Of a stretch of DNA of 64,000 nt, positions 25,389-37,647 are shown one piece after another. The notes beneath the pieces are model-generated. The model made no database searches. It was not told the origin of the DNA and saw only the letters and a program-made list of their open reading frames with translations. The stretch is from Trichoplax sp. H2. Lineage: Eukaryota; Placozoa; Uniplacotomia; Trichoplacea. The DNA lies in NCBI GenBank assembly GCA_003344405.1, contig NOWV01000008.1:124001-188000 (forward strand). The letters run 5' to 3'. Each line of letters begins with the position of its first letter. Positions within the stretch are counted from its first letter, which is position 1. A program made the position numbers and the translations under genes.

Positions 25389-26665
25389 AACGCTTTGGAT
25401 TGTTATATACGGGTATGTAATATCAAGCGCGCATTATTTTAAATTGCAATTACAACAAAGATTCTTATTAGATCATTATTTAGACGAAAAATTGCATTTG
25501 AACATTTATCTGCTACTACTAAACTCTACTGTTATAGATAAAATACTAACGTTTGTTTAAACTAACCAAAATTTAGACAATAGGCAATTATAACACCTGT
25601 GTACTAAGTAAAGCTATAATTTTTCGATCTGCGATTGCCTCGCAATTATCTAAGATATATATGTATGTACCAATTCAGTTGAGCAGGAAATTATGTATAA
25701 CTATTTTTCAGGTTAGTCCTATCGCCATATATATTCATTGATAATATAAATAAATAACTATGCTCATAAAACTCAATTAATGGGTCATTATCTTGATGCT
25801 CCTGAATACTGTAGCATCCATAACTTAAGCTTTACTAATTTTTCAAAAAAATGACCTAAATTTATAGTTTATTTACCTGGCCCTTTCCTTGAAAATTTAC
25901 TCCAAATTTGTTTTTATATTGGAAAATATTTATATATCCAGTTATCGCAATAAAATTTATATCAAATTCTTTCGTGTTCTCATCTCTATGGCTGACTAAT
26001 AAATTGTAGTATTTATTTTATATCAACATGCACGCTATTAATGCAATAATTTTGTCAAATAGTAGGAGTAAGAATGCTGTGATATAGAATAACATATCTA
26101 CATATCATTCAAGTAGTTTATAAGGAAAGATATTGTTAAACAGTGAAGCTTGAATGTGAATAGAACCAAAGTCGATGTTCTACGAGTCAAATAAATTAAT
26201 AAGGCTTGCATGCAATTGACATTCTTATATTGAGACTTTATCGCTTTAATAACATGGAATGAAAATCTTTACGTGCAGACAACAGATGCATGATAAAAGT
26301 AAATGCTAAGTAGATTGCAACATCAATTTTTTGTCGGTTACTTGTAAAGTATAAAGCGAGGAAAATAATTATTCATCCGATCGAATAACCCTTTTGGTAT
26401 TTCATGAAACATATCAACAATCTGAATAGTTTTAGTACTTCTAAAAGGTCAATCTAAATAAATGATGTAACTATTATAACATTGCAATTCAAGCGTAGAA
26501 TTTACCATCTGAAATTCAAGTATCAGTCAGCTTGTACATAAGTTTACCATCGAATTCTTTCGTTTCTATTTACAGTAACGATGCTCATAAATTATCACTA
26601 TTATTTTAGAAATGCTTTAAGGATCATGTAATACAGACAAAAATTTAGATATATTTAAAAATAAA
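25389..26665. other. Intergenic space between convergent genes
   Basis: AT-rich 1.3-kb spacer holding the 3' UTRs of myosin-18 (+) and ZMAT5 (-). I see no conserved ORF and no repeat of note. Confidence 0.65.
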
Positions 26666-27981
26666 TTATTTCCCCCACTCTATGGTATGCAAAGAGGACG
26701 CGTCATCTGTAAGGCTAAATGATGCCGGCTTAAGTGATGGCGGAAGATCATTTACAGGCGGCAATGCTACTGGAATCGAAGTATCTTTAGCTTCTCCTCG
26801 CTTCGAATTCTCTTTACTTCTTCTAATTTGAACATTGGTCATCCATTGATCGACGATTGCTTGTGTCTCAGCTTGGTCTACATAAAACGAGTTATGATAA
26901 CGCGTAAGATAATGATAATTATTCGACGAATCTGAAGTATACGCGTAACTAGAACGACAGTACTTTGCTACTGAGAACCTTTTTAGAATTATAGCAAGAT
27001 ATATTCTTGCTGTAGTTGATTTGTTATACTTCTAGATTTTTATCTATCGTAGTTTGATAAGCTGAAATTCATTCTATTAATAGTAAAGTAAAATTGTTGG
27101 TTCGATGTATTACCTATTGCACCGCTTGCTGAAGTCTGTCCTTGCCAATGACGAGAAATATCAGCTAAAGAATCAATAAGAGTCAAATTATTATACCAAG
27201 CAAAAGAGCTAAATAGCTTTAATAAAGTTATCCAGTAATGGCCTTTCAAACTGTTTAGTTAGTATTTAATGCGATCAGGTACGATAAAACGCAATCAATT
27301 CCATTAGAACTTACGCGCACTTAAAAACAGTCTTTTAATATTGCATTTATAGCTATATCTAATATACTGATCAGTCAATATCAGCAGTGTATATTGGTAA
27401 ACTGCAAGTAGAATCCAAGGTGATATTTGAAAAACTAGATAAGGCAATGCAATATCAAGCTAATTTGCAATTGAAGAATAGCTCAACTACATTGTACAGT
27501 AAGTGGATGCTATTCGTGTTCGCTCACTAAAGGAGAATTGGTCTACTTTGATAGCATTCATATTGCAAGATAGCGATAATTCTTATATAAGGCATCTTTT
27601 ACGTACGTATTCCGTAATACGATTGGAATGGACTGTTATTTTGAGAGTTTTCAATAAAGCTATGAGGTTTCATTGACTGACTGCTAAGGAGCTGTGCAGC
27701 ATCTAGAAATAGGCATTGTAAAAAATCAGGAGTAGAAGCGATCAATAATGACAAAGTATAACCGAGTCGTATCTAGTCCATGCATGATAAGTTACCTGCC
27801 ATAACAATGGAGTTATTAACTATAAGTCAAGACCATAATGAGACACTAACTTACCCCTAAATGAATCATAATGTAGCTTTGTAAGCCTCTGATGTTGGAA
27901 ACTGCTCCTATGTTTCTTCCTAATTTCAACACTATCAGTAATATAGCGTTCACAGAAATCGCAGTAATAGCGTTTGCCCAT
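26666..27981 (-). CDS. ZMAT5: U11/U12 small nuclear ribonucleoprotein 20 kDa protein (ZMAT5 ortholog)
   Basis: Minus-strand exons in order: 27981-27855, 27702-27607, 27164-27114, 26970-26666 (stop TAA). Phases agree throughout, giving 192 aa against 170 in human. The N-terminus starts MGKRYYCDFCERY and forms a U1-C-type C2H2 zinc finger with C7, C10, H24 and H30, followed by LHYDSFRDAAQLL as in ZMAT5. The C-terminus carries the family's proline block PPVNDLPPSLKP and ends near EWGK, like the human VQWG end. The product belongs to the U11/U12 di-snRNP of the minor spliceosome. The CCCH finger expected after the first domain is not found in any exon or intron here. Exons 2 and 3 are supported by phase and splice sites more than by similarity. 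An upstream in-frame Met exists, but MGKRY is the conserved start. Confidence 0.85.
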
Positions 27982-28289
27982 CCAGCTAGCTACAATAGTT
28001 CTAGATGACCTGACAAAACTAATCAATAACCATGGAAAGTGAGCAAGGAATCCTCTATAGTATAACGCTATAAGCAGTGGATTTTCATTCTCATCGCTCG
28101 TATAACTCTAGGATGCTCAGAGGAGGGGTAGAGATTACTCAAAAGTAAAAAATAACTTTGGCTAGGTTGATTAAATGATTATTTATAACATGAAGGAAGG
28201 ATAAATTATGTCGAGATGGCCTTGAAGTACACGGACTGGATGGGAACACCAGTGTTGGCTACTTCTTTCATAGCCATTCCACAATCCTA
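27982..28289. other. Short spacer upstream of ZMAT5
   Basis: About 300 bp between the ZMAT5 start codon and the 195-bp repeat region. It presumably holds the ZMAT5 promoter and 5' UTR. No promoter motif could be recognised. Confidence 0.45.
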
Positions 28290-30330
28290 CCTAATGCGCC
28301 TACTGTTACATGTAGTGTTGAGTACTACATGAGCAGCTAAAATCTCAACTAAAAAGAAAGCGGGACCGGAAATGGTTGCCAATCATACTAAAAACATCAA
28401 GGCGGCTAGTTTGCTGGTCATTTCAACTATATCGTATATCTGCAACCATACGCCACACTAATGACCATGGTGGTCCGAGTCTACAGTGTACAGTGTACAG
28501 TATGGGACTGCTTTACTGTAGCAGCCAAAAGACTGTACACTGTACACAACACACACTCCCTCGGTGCAGCTGTAGACTAAAAAAGTAAGACCAGCAAAAG
28601 CTCAATTTTAGACACCAGTGTTCATTTAGTAGCATCAAGATCTTCATGATTTGGCTGGCCTTGATCTTCAATTTCGATTTAAAAAAATACGGACCAGAGT
28701 CGAGACTAATGCTGTTTGGGTATGCAAGCATTATACTACTGTACAGTACACACACTCACTCGGTGTAGCTGTAGCACTAAGAGAGGCATGCAAAAGCTCA
28801 ATTTTGGACACCAGTGTTCATTTAGTAGCATCAAGATCTTCATGATCTGGCTGGCCTTGATCTTCAATTTTAATTTGAAAAATACGGACCAGAGTCGAGA
28901 CTAATGCTGTTTGGATATGCAAGCATTAGACTACTGTACAGTACACACACTCACTCGGTGTAGCTATAGCACTAAGAGAGACATGCAAAAGCTCAATTTG
29001 GGACACCAGTGTTCATTTAGTAGCNNNNNNNNNNNNNNNNNNNNCCTACTGTTACATGTAGTGTTGAGTACTACATGAGCAGCTAAAATCTCAACTAAAA
29101 AGAAAGCGGGACCGGAAATGGTTGCCAATCATACTAAAAACATCAAGGCGGCTAGTTTGCTGGTCATTTCAACTATATCGTATATCTGCAACCATACGCC
29201 ACACTATTGACCATGGTGGTCCGAGTCTACAGTGTACAGTGTACAGTATGGGACTGCTTTACAGTACTGTAGCAGCCAAAAGACTGTACTGTACACTGTA
29301 CACTACACACACTCACTCGGTGCAGCTATACAGTACAGTAGACTAAAAAAGTAAGACCAGCAAAAGCTCAATTTTGGACACCAGTGTTCATTTAGTAGCA
29401 TCAAGATCTTCATGATCTGGCTGGCCTTGATCTTCAATTTCAATTTGAAAAATACGGACCAGAGTCGAGACTAATGCTGTTTGGATATGCAAGCATTATA
29501 CTACTGTACAGTACACACACTCACTCGGTGTAGCTATAGCACTAAGAGAGACATGCAAAAGCTCAATTTTAGACACCAGTGTTCATTTAGTAGCATCAAG
29601 ACCTTCATGATCTGGCTGGCCTTGATCTTCAATTTCAATTTGAAAAATACGGACCAGAGTCGAGACTAATGCTGTTTGGATATGCAAGCATTATACTACT
29701 GTACAGTACACACACTCACTCGGTGTAGCTGTAGCACTAAGAGAGACATGCAAAAGCTCAATTTTGGACACCAGTGTTCATTTAGTAGCATCAAGATCTT
29801 CATGATCTGGCTGGCCTTGATCTTCAATTTTAATTTGAAAAATACGGACCAGAGTCGAGACCAATGTTGTTTGGATATGCAAGCATTATACTACTGTACA
29901 GTACACACACTCACTCGGTGTAGCTGTAGTACTAACAGAGGCATGCTAAGGCTAAATTTGGGACACCAGTGTTTATTTAGTAGCATCAAGATCTTCATCA
30001 TCTGGTCTGGTCTGGTCTTGATCTTCAATTTCAATTTGAAAAACACGGACCAGAGCCGAGACCAGGGTTGTTCGGATATGCAAGCATTATAATACTGTAC
30101 ACACACTTATTCGGTGTAGCTGTAGTACTAAAAGAGAGACAAGCAAAGGCTAAATTTTGGATATGCAGAGCATTATCATCCTGTAGATGACTTGCAAAAT
30201 AGAATATACTGTAAGATATACGAATTTGGAATGGGCAGCATAAAACCTATTAACTTATACATTATTTCATGATTTCAATTTCAATATTTAAAAGACAAAC
30301 CAGAGTCGAGACCAGTGTTGTCTGCATATG
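28290..30330. repeat. Tandem array of 195-bp units with a duplicated leader
   Basis: Units contain ATGCAAGCATTATACTACTG, TACTGTACAGTA, CACTCACTCGGTGTAGCT, GACACCAGTGTTCATTTAGT, CTGGCTGGCCTTGATCTTCA and ACGGACCAGAGTCGAGAC. Successive copies of the CTGGCTGG landmark near 29410, 29605, 29800 and 29995 are 195 bp apart; units near 28650 and 28845 match. Later copies (after about 29990) diverge and pick up extra TCTGG repeats. A leader at 28290-28640 recurs at 29045-29400 across an N gap. Several ORFs here are frames through the repeat, not genes. Confidence 0.92.
29025..29044. other. Assembly gap (20 N)
   Basis: Twenty N, apparently a placeholder of fixed minimum size. The sequence right of the gap restarts the leader already present at 28290. 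Confidence 0.99.
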
Positions 30331-31379
30331 CAAGCATTACAGTACTGTAGATGATTCCCAAAATATAATATGCGATGAGATATTGTATATGAATTTGGAG
30401 TACAGCCGTATTAGCATTAGTACAGTAAGACAGTTTATCTATACTGTATATTGTATATACGTAACATATATATATATATTTTTATATCGTACCAAGAGGG
30501 AAACCATGGACTAGCACAACCGGCCAGATTGCCTTTGTACATGAAATACTGCATAAGTTAATAATGTTTTATATTGCATGGCTACAGTAGTAAAGAGATA
30601 CAGTATAAGGCAAGTGATCTGGCTTACGCCATTACAGACAGCCGACCCGTTAACACTGTTCCGACATGGAGTAGACTGTTCATACAAAGCACTGTATCAT
30701 ATACTACAGTATAGGATAGTATACTGAAATACTATTAAAGTGACGGAGTGCAAACAATAGGCGGTGGAGTACTACACGTAGGATCGGTTACTATAGCGAC
30801 AGAAAGGACACAAACGCTAAACAACAATTTGCAGTCAAAGTCGTCAATTTGGAGGAATATCGTATACAAGAATATCTCGCTGTGCCCTGCTGTACAGGCA
30901 TATCATATAGGGCTTGTGGTGCAGTTAATAAATCAATTTTTGATACTACACCTTATTATGCAGTTTAGGGTAGACCCTTATTGCCACAACGTTCAAGCAT
31001 CAAATAGTACAACTACTTTGAAAAATTATTGAATATTTGGTTGAACACGCTTAAGTTAGCCAGCTATTAATTCAAAAACTTTCCGTCTCAACAAGTAATC
31101 ATTTCATTAACGCCGCATAAGTTAAGGGAGCATTGAGGATTACTCTATTTTCTTTATGGATATTACTTGCATTTAACCAGAACTTTCACTATACACGTTG
31201 AAATTTGATACCAAAATTCGACAGCTGATCTTGACAACCCATCGCGATATACGAACGAAAGATTGAAACAATATTCTCCCTGGAAACGACCATTTCCAAA
31301 CAGATAAACACTAATTTATTATCATAATCTTGAATCAACGTTTAGCTCACGGTGCAAATACAGCAAACTAGATATTACA
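30331..31379. other. Intergenic region upstream of DRC10
   Basis: AT-rich, with scattered TACTGTA/TACAGTA phrases between about 30340 and 30730 that echo the adjacent repeat array. A 94-codon ORF at 30748-31032 has no recognisable motif and starts at a non-ATG codon. The DRC10 5' UTR and promoter should lie at the right end. Confidence 0.55.
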
Positions 31380-33000
31380 ATGAATATTGCAACGGTTTCT
31401 GGCTCCATTGACTTTGCCACCTTCCGAAAGTTGAAAAAGACTCACAATGTCGGAGGAATTCTAGTAAGTAAAGGTAATCATGGCAAAGCATCCTCCATAC
31501 CAAGTGATGTCTTGAGAATCCTAGACCCGGCCAAAAAGAAATTAACTTCCGTCGAGGGACAACGAATCTTGGCAGTGATTTCAGAAGGAATTAAGAGAGT
31601 AGAAATTGTCAGTTTATGCAAATATGCAATAGAGAACCTAGATCGGTTTTCAGTAAGCTTTGGCACTGAACTAACTAGTTGTTTAGAAGCGCATAAAGAA
31701 CTTCTTACTAAATACATGGATATTTGGACAGAATTAAAAAATGTAACAGGAACTGATTTTTTCTCTCTTGGAGTATCTAAAACAACAACCCGCCGTGCTA
31801 GTTCAGCAACTTCACATAGTGATCGTGGAGAAGACACCGCTGATGTCCACCACCTTAGTGACAAGGAAAGATTTAAAGGTCAATATAATTATCTCCAAAC
31901 TCTAGAAGGGCAAATTTATCACTCATGTAGGACTCTGCTTCGTCACTTCTCCAACAATCCCACTGCAGTGGATGCGTTGAAATCTGAAAATATCGCAATC
32001 AATCGTCAAAAAGAAACTGGTGATCTCATCGCTACAATGGTCGAACTAAAGGCCATACTATTAAGTAAGCTACTAACTACACCTAATGAAGAAAAGATTA
32101 AGGAGCAACACCTCGCTCATGTTACTCAGAGTGAACGAAAAGCCGGTGAAGTGATAAAAATGCTAGAAGCAGAACTAAATGCAGCTGTAGAGGATAGAGA
32201 TGAAGAGGTAGTTTTGATAATGCTCATTCACGTAAGCGTAGCAAGAGAGTTTAATTTTTTTTTTAATATTTTAATCTGTAGGTGTCAAAGCGGAACGAGA
32301 TCATCCGTCGCTTAAAAAATGATCTTCATAGCATAGAAAAATATAGTGAAGAAATGAATAGGCGCACATTATCAGAAGCTGTTAAACAAGAAGCAGCCGA
32401 TACAAAAAATTCCGAAGGCAGACGTTCCAAAATGCAACATGACATTGCTAATATACGCCAGACATTAGCAACAATAACGCTTACTCATAGAGAATCCGAA
32501 CTTAATTTAAGAAAGAAAAAATATAAACTTGAGACTGAAGTGGAAAACTGGATTCAAAAGTATGATCAAGATATGTCAGAAAGACAGGTTAGCCAACTGT
32601 TAAAATTGTTCATTATAAGAAGCAATTAAAAATGTATAAATTAAAGTACCTATAATTAATTTTAAATTAAAAATTGTAGAATGAAATAGAAGAAATACAA
32701 GAAGTTTACACTAAAGAAAAGGCTCAGCTAGCAGCAATAGAAGGAAAGTTTAAAACATTAAAGGAAGAATATGACGCTATTATGAAAGAGAGACGAATAG
32801 CTAGAGAAGCAGCAGAAGCCGCAGAACGTCAAATGGCTGCAATGGCTAGAGCTGCCATAAGAATTCAAACTTATTATCGCGCATTTAAAGCACGTAGATT
32901 GCTACAGAAGAAAAAAGAAAAATTACGCAAGAAGAGAAGAAAGGGTAAAGGCAAAAAGACGGGAATGCTTTCCAAATTAGGAAGGAAACGAAGAAGATAA
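31380..33000 (+). CDS. IQCD: Dynein regulatory complex protein 10 (IQ-domain protein D ortholog)
   Basis: Exons 31380-32207, 32282-32587 and 32680-33000 join in phase 0 to give 484 aa (human about 449). The N-terminal region includes KLTSVEGQRILAVISEGIKR, matching the human KLTTIEAKRIMSILDEAI segment. The central part is coiled coil, ending with the family signature RKKKYKLETEVENWIQKYD. A single IQ motif lies at about 437-453 (AIRIQTYYRAFKARRLL), followed by a very basic tail (RKKRRKGKGKK). DRC10 is a subunit of the nexin-dynein regulatory complex of motile cilia, which fits an animal that glides on cilia. ATG at 31380 is the first Met of the open frame. Nothing looks broken. Confidence 0.93.
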
Positions 33001-35519
33001 TTGGTTGAATGGACGTCCAACATCACACTTTCCTACTCAATATAATATTTTCAATATACAGTATATGATTTTACTGGTGTTTATTTCATCATTTTCTTTA
33101 TGGATAATATGCTATTGCATAAGCACCCATTTGTATCATATTGCAGTTCTTGCTAAATTTTTTAATATGCTTTTGGATTTTAGTGTAATATGTAAATCTT
33201 TCTAATTAATCAGTGTAATATAATATTAATAACTAGGGCAATAATTTTCGCGAAGAGTTATAAATTAAGTTAGTCATAATAATATCTCAGTGAATGTAAT
33301 ACAATGGTAGCTATCGGTAAACCAGGACAAAGGTAATCACAACCTGTACCTCAATGTAAATACCAAGATACTCACTTAATTCATTTTTTTCTATTTCATT
33401 TCTGGCTTTTAAAGCATTTCATAGGATAAATTAGTATCACTTTTATATCATCTCGAGAATTATATAATGAATATAAATATCTCACCAGCATAATGCACTT
33501 ACAGAATATATATATTTATATATTATGCTTATATCAAATGACAGTAGTATGTCTTATAAAATAGAAATACAATACTTATGATTTCATTTTATGTAATTCA
33601 ATTGTTTAGATATTGCATTAAAATAGCCATACTAATAGTAATCTACCTCCATTTTATTCTACCTTGGTACTTATCAGCATGTATGGGGTGAATCATTAAT
33701 ATAAATTTACGCTACATGCAACTAAAAGCTGATTAACACTCGTTTGATATAGACTAAAATGACAGTAGTAACCCCAATTAACCTTTAATCTCTGACCGAC
33801 TAATTCGGCAATAATAGCGATATTTTTAAATCACACCTTATTTAGTTAACCATCTTTTTGACTGGCGATAAATCCTTCAGCTTTGTCATTTTGACAAACA
33901 CGAGGCTTTTACTTTCAGATTGTCTCCTTATTACCACTCTAAGTAATTATATTTAATCGAAGTTATTAAGCAGTTTACTGTTTCTGGGCTTTGATTATAA
34001 TGCGTATTTAAAACAGTCCATGCATAGAAGATAACCAGTTAACTCATACTTACTGCAAATAAATGCGCAACAGACGATTCCAAAGCTCCTATTTTAGTCA
34101 ATGCAGTTACTTAGATGCCTTCTTGTCAAAAGCTTTTTGCTTTCATTTTCATTTTATTCGGACTCTTATTTCCTGCAGATAAACTTACAGTGCAAAATTC
34201 AGAGAGTGTTAGTGTGCAGTAATGCAAACAATCTAAATTACATAAAGCATTGTCCTAATCGAACGGGAAAAGGAAATTAGTTTACCGCTTTTTCAATATT
34301 TTGATACGTGAACTGTTATTAGGGCTAAAATTCAGGGTTTACTTATTGTTAGGAACTAGGCTGGCATTTAATGGAACAAGGAATGATTAGATTGCGTTAT
34401 AAAAGGCCTTACTTTGTTCTACTTTGATTTAATTTTATTTAATCCGCAGCGACTCTTTTGACATCCTTATTTGATCAATAAAAGCGCTTCTACATATAAT
34501 GATTGAAAATGATTTTGATTTGGGTATGGAATAATACGATTGACTCCACTACAGGTTAGGACGATATTTTAGTTGACAAAGCGTGACTGAACTCAGTAAG
34601 TTATAACTGTGCAGTAGTCCCCGCCACCTTACATAAAGTTCTTCGAATATTCAGCTATTACTGTTAGGACATAATAATACGGAGCTACTGCTACTCAGCC
34701 AGTTACCAGCCTTGGCCTCTTAATGGCGTCGCTTGCCAAATACGGCGTATTAATTCATTTACCGTATAACTAGAATGATCTTCCGTACGCGTATAGTGTA
34801 CCAGGGCTACTATAAAGGTTCCCGACTGCATGACGCATTATACTACAAGTTTAAAAGGCATCCGCCCAAGTTGCAAGTTAATTACAATTTTTCTTTCGTT
34901 TACTTTCACTACTCAAAACGATCATAAGTAATTTTTAGAGGCTTATATGACTAGCTGACTCTACGCGTACGGTACGCCGATATGGTATGGTCTTTTAGAA
35001 ATATACCAAGTACAGTATATTTGTAAAAGTTCATGGTATCTATCAGTAAGTTCATGTCTGGGCCCATCGAATTCTATTTTACATTGTCTTGAATTACTAA
35101 AAGAAGACTAAAAGAAGATCTTCGTTATGTTCTCCCGGGCGATACTAGTGTCAATCACGCAAGACCAGGTTAGATATTGCAAAGTAGGCTGAAACGTGGA
35201 GTCCACTTTCTATTCTGGGTTGCCTTCCCACAAGTGAAATACCAATATATACAATCTGATTCTTTTCCATGGCACCCTTCGTTAAGAAATCAAAGTCGTA
35301 TTCCGTTATGATATTTATGTATATATATACAGTAGCCGTAGTTTGGGCTAGATGGAACTTCTACAATTTTATTTTTCAGTCAATGAGTAGACGTTCCAAG
35401 TTGATCTATCATAACATACATAACAATCTTCTTCTAGTAGTCCATGGCTGCATGCATTAACTTAACTTAGACAAGTTTGGCTAGCCAAGCAAATGCTTTT
35501 ATTGGCAGTACTTTACTTT

Positions 35520-36860
35520 AACGATCTGGTGCAGTACAGTACAGTACATACTGTACTGTCTATTGCACAGTACAATGTACAGTACTGTATAATCATGGTA
35601 TTGTCAGGGATTATACTGTAGTTTCCTGGTATTGCTATTCCATGATTACACGTCAAAGTTTGTACCCTCTGATTAGAGCCATAAAAATGGTCCATAAACC
35701 TAGTAGTCGTAGAGGCCCATATTAAAGCGCAGTAAGGTCAAACTTTTAAAATGGTGTATTATTTATACCTATACTGTATTGCCAGAGACTAGTAAGAGAA
35801 TTTTCTCTTTCAACCATGCTTGAGTCCTTTGAGGAATACTATCATATGCATGACATAAGCGCGAGTGCAAATCTCGAACTGTATCGTACGGTATCTGTTC
35901 AAATTGTCCGAGAGGAGAATCGATTACAATATTGTACAGTCCGCTGCAGTAGAGACCGTTCGAGTGCAGTAGAGTGTATGTTATTAATTAATTAATTAAT
36001 TAATTATTAATGAATTGATAGTAACGCGTACAATGTAGAGTAACTTCTCTACTACAGAACAAAAATAGAATGAAATAATTTCAAGCATACCGCAGTATGA
36101 TACTGAGTAGTGAGTGTTAGGGTTATACCAGAGACATGTAAGAGAAAATCCAGCTTTTCCCTTAGTCCCTGGACCACTGAATTAGAATGCTTTTGAGTGA
36201 GCCTTTTGAACGAGTGCCGTTCAAAGTCGATCATTTTCCTCTCCCGTTCTTGAGGAAAGTCTAAAGGTACGACTACTATTTAGCTTCAATTTTGCCACAA
36301 ACATTCTAGATGTGTAGTAGGCCAGTACTACTAGGTACTGTCCATGTACAGCAGTGGCTTGGCCTACGCATGCTATATTTTTACCTTTATTCATCTTTAA
36401 AGTCAAGTAGGAAGGGAATAAAAAAATTGTTCAAGACTCGATTGATCATTTGCTGCTCTCTTCTATAAATTTCATTTGGATACGGTTGCCGTCACGCTCG
36501 GTACGGTACGGTAGAGTTGATGAGAAAGTCCAAATGTCTCTAGAGTACAGTATTGTTCAATACTGTAGAATAGAATAACAAGTACTGTAGAGCGCTGTAG
36601 CAGTACTGTACAGTACAGTACAGTACATTGCATTCAATCCATTTTGTCCGATCGATGTGAATACGGACGTCTGGAGTGCACCTTGGTCAGTTTACGGTCC
36701 GTTTGGTCTAGTCGTGTGCGTGTTGTACAATGCAGTGAATGTACACACTACAGTACAGCGGTTGGCATCCAGTACAGTGTACAGTACTGACACATCTTGA
36801 ATACCACACGACAAAGTACTGTCGAGTAGAGTACACACGTACTGTAGCTCCAACTAGTTT
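35520..36860. repeat. Cluster of TACTGTA/GTACAGTA palindromic phrases
   Basis: Runs such as GTGCAGTACAGTACAGTACA (from 35530), ACAATGTACAGTACTGTA (35570) and GCAGTACTGTACAGTACAGT (36599) occur in clusters. The same 12-bp palindrome TACTGTACAGTA sits in each unit of the 195-bp array, for example 28737-28748. Confidence 0.75.
35981..36015. repeat. TTAA tetranucleotide microsatellite
   Basis: About seven uninterrupted AATT/TTAA steps, then TTATTAATGAATT. A simple repeat; no function inferred. Confidence 0.85.
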
Positions 36861-37647
36861 TAGACCAGAGTCTAGTTTGCGACTGTGCGAATCCATTTCA
36901 AATCTATTGTTTTCTCCAAATCCATCAAATTATCACTGGCCAATGAACAGACTGTCAAGAAGAAGAGTTTGGACGGTAAAAGCTTGAGCCTTGAGGACAA
37001 CATTTTCATTCAGCCACAGGTATTGAAACATTTATTTTCTGCTGCCATGTTATCAATGCTTGGAGAAGGTGAACAACACTATCGTGATAGCAGAAAATAA
37101 AACCAAATTATCTACTTAAGTAAATAACCTACTGTACATGACGCGATCGTGCAATCTTTCTTGTAAGCTTGAATTTTTAGCCATCATCGTTGATGATTGA
37201 ATTTTTTTTTTTTGTCTTTCTGTTTGTTGCCCAATCCTGCTAGCTGTATTGCTAACCAATGTTTGCTCAGTTTTTATAAACTGTACTCAACTTTAATCGA
37301 CTAATTTGGCCAAGTCATACATTTGCTGAACTACAAAACCTCTTCATACTCAAGTTGCCGGCTTATGAATCAAGGAGAAAAGACAATTCAACATTTTTAC
37401 AACAACGTTATCCTTTATTGCTGCCTAATTGACTTCAATACGCCACAAGTCTTCATAGACCTATTTCGCTATCCTAGTCGCGTCTAATAACGATTATTCT
37501 CAAGGTGAAATTAACCATCTTGTGGAATTGAAATTGCACGTATTACAAAAAGGCTTATCACAATCACCCATTTAGCCCTGTATTACAACAGACAGATAAA
37601 GAGAGTTGTCAGTCATCTTAGCTTTTGCTAACTCAAGCCACTAAACC

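Larger units (their letters stand above)
33001..37647. other. Intergenic region between DRC10 and the AUTS2-like gene
   Basis: A 4.6-kb stretch without a recognisable gene. It holds the DRC10 3' UTR on the left and the AUTS2-like promoter on the right. The part from about 35500 to 36900 is rich in TACTGTA/TACAGTA phrases. Overlapping small ORFs on both strands around 36740-37100 have no family motif. Confidence 0.6.

Noticed and set aside
28376-30106. Series of 60-138-codon ORFs on both strands
   Set aside because: All are frames through the 195-bp repeat (the same peptide recurs every 195 bp) and contain no protein-family signal.
28290-30330. Regular repeats considered as a CRISPR array
   Set aside because: Whole 195-bp units are repeated with no unique spacers, in eukaryotic sequence with spliced genes on both sides.
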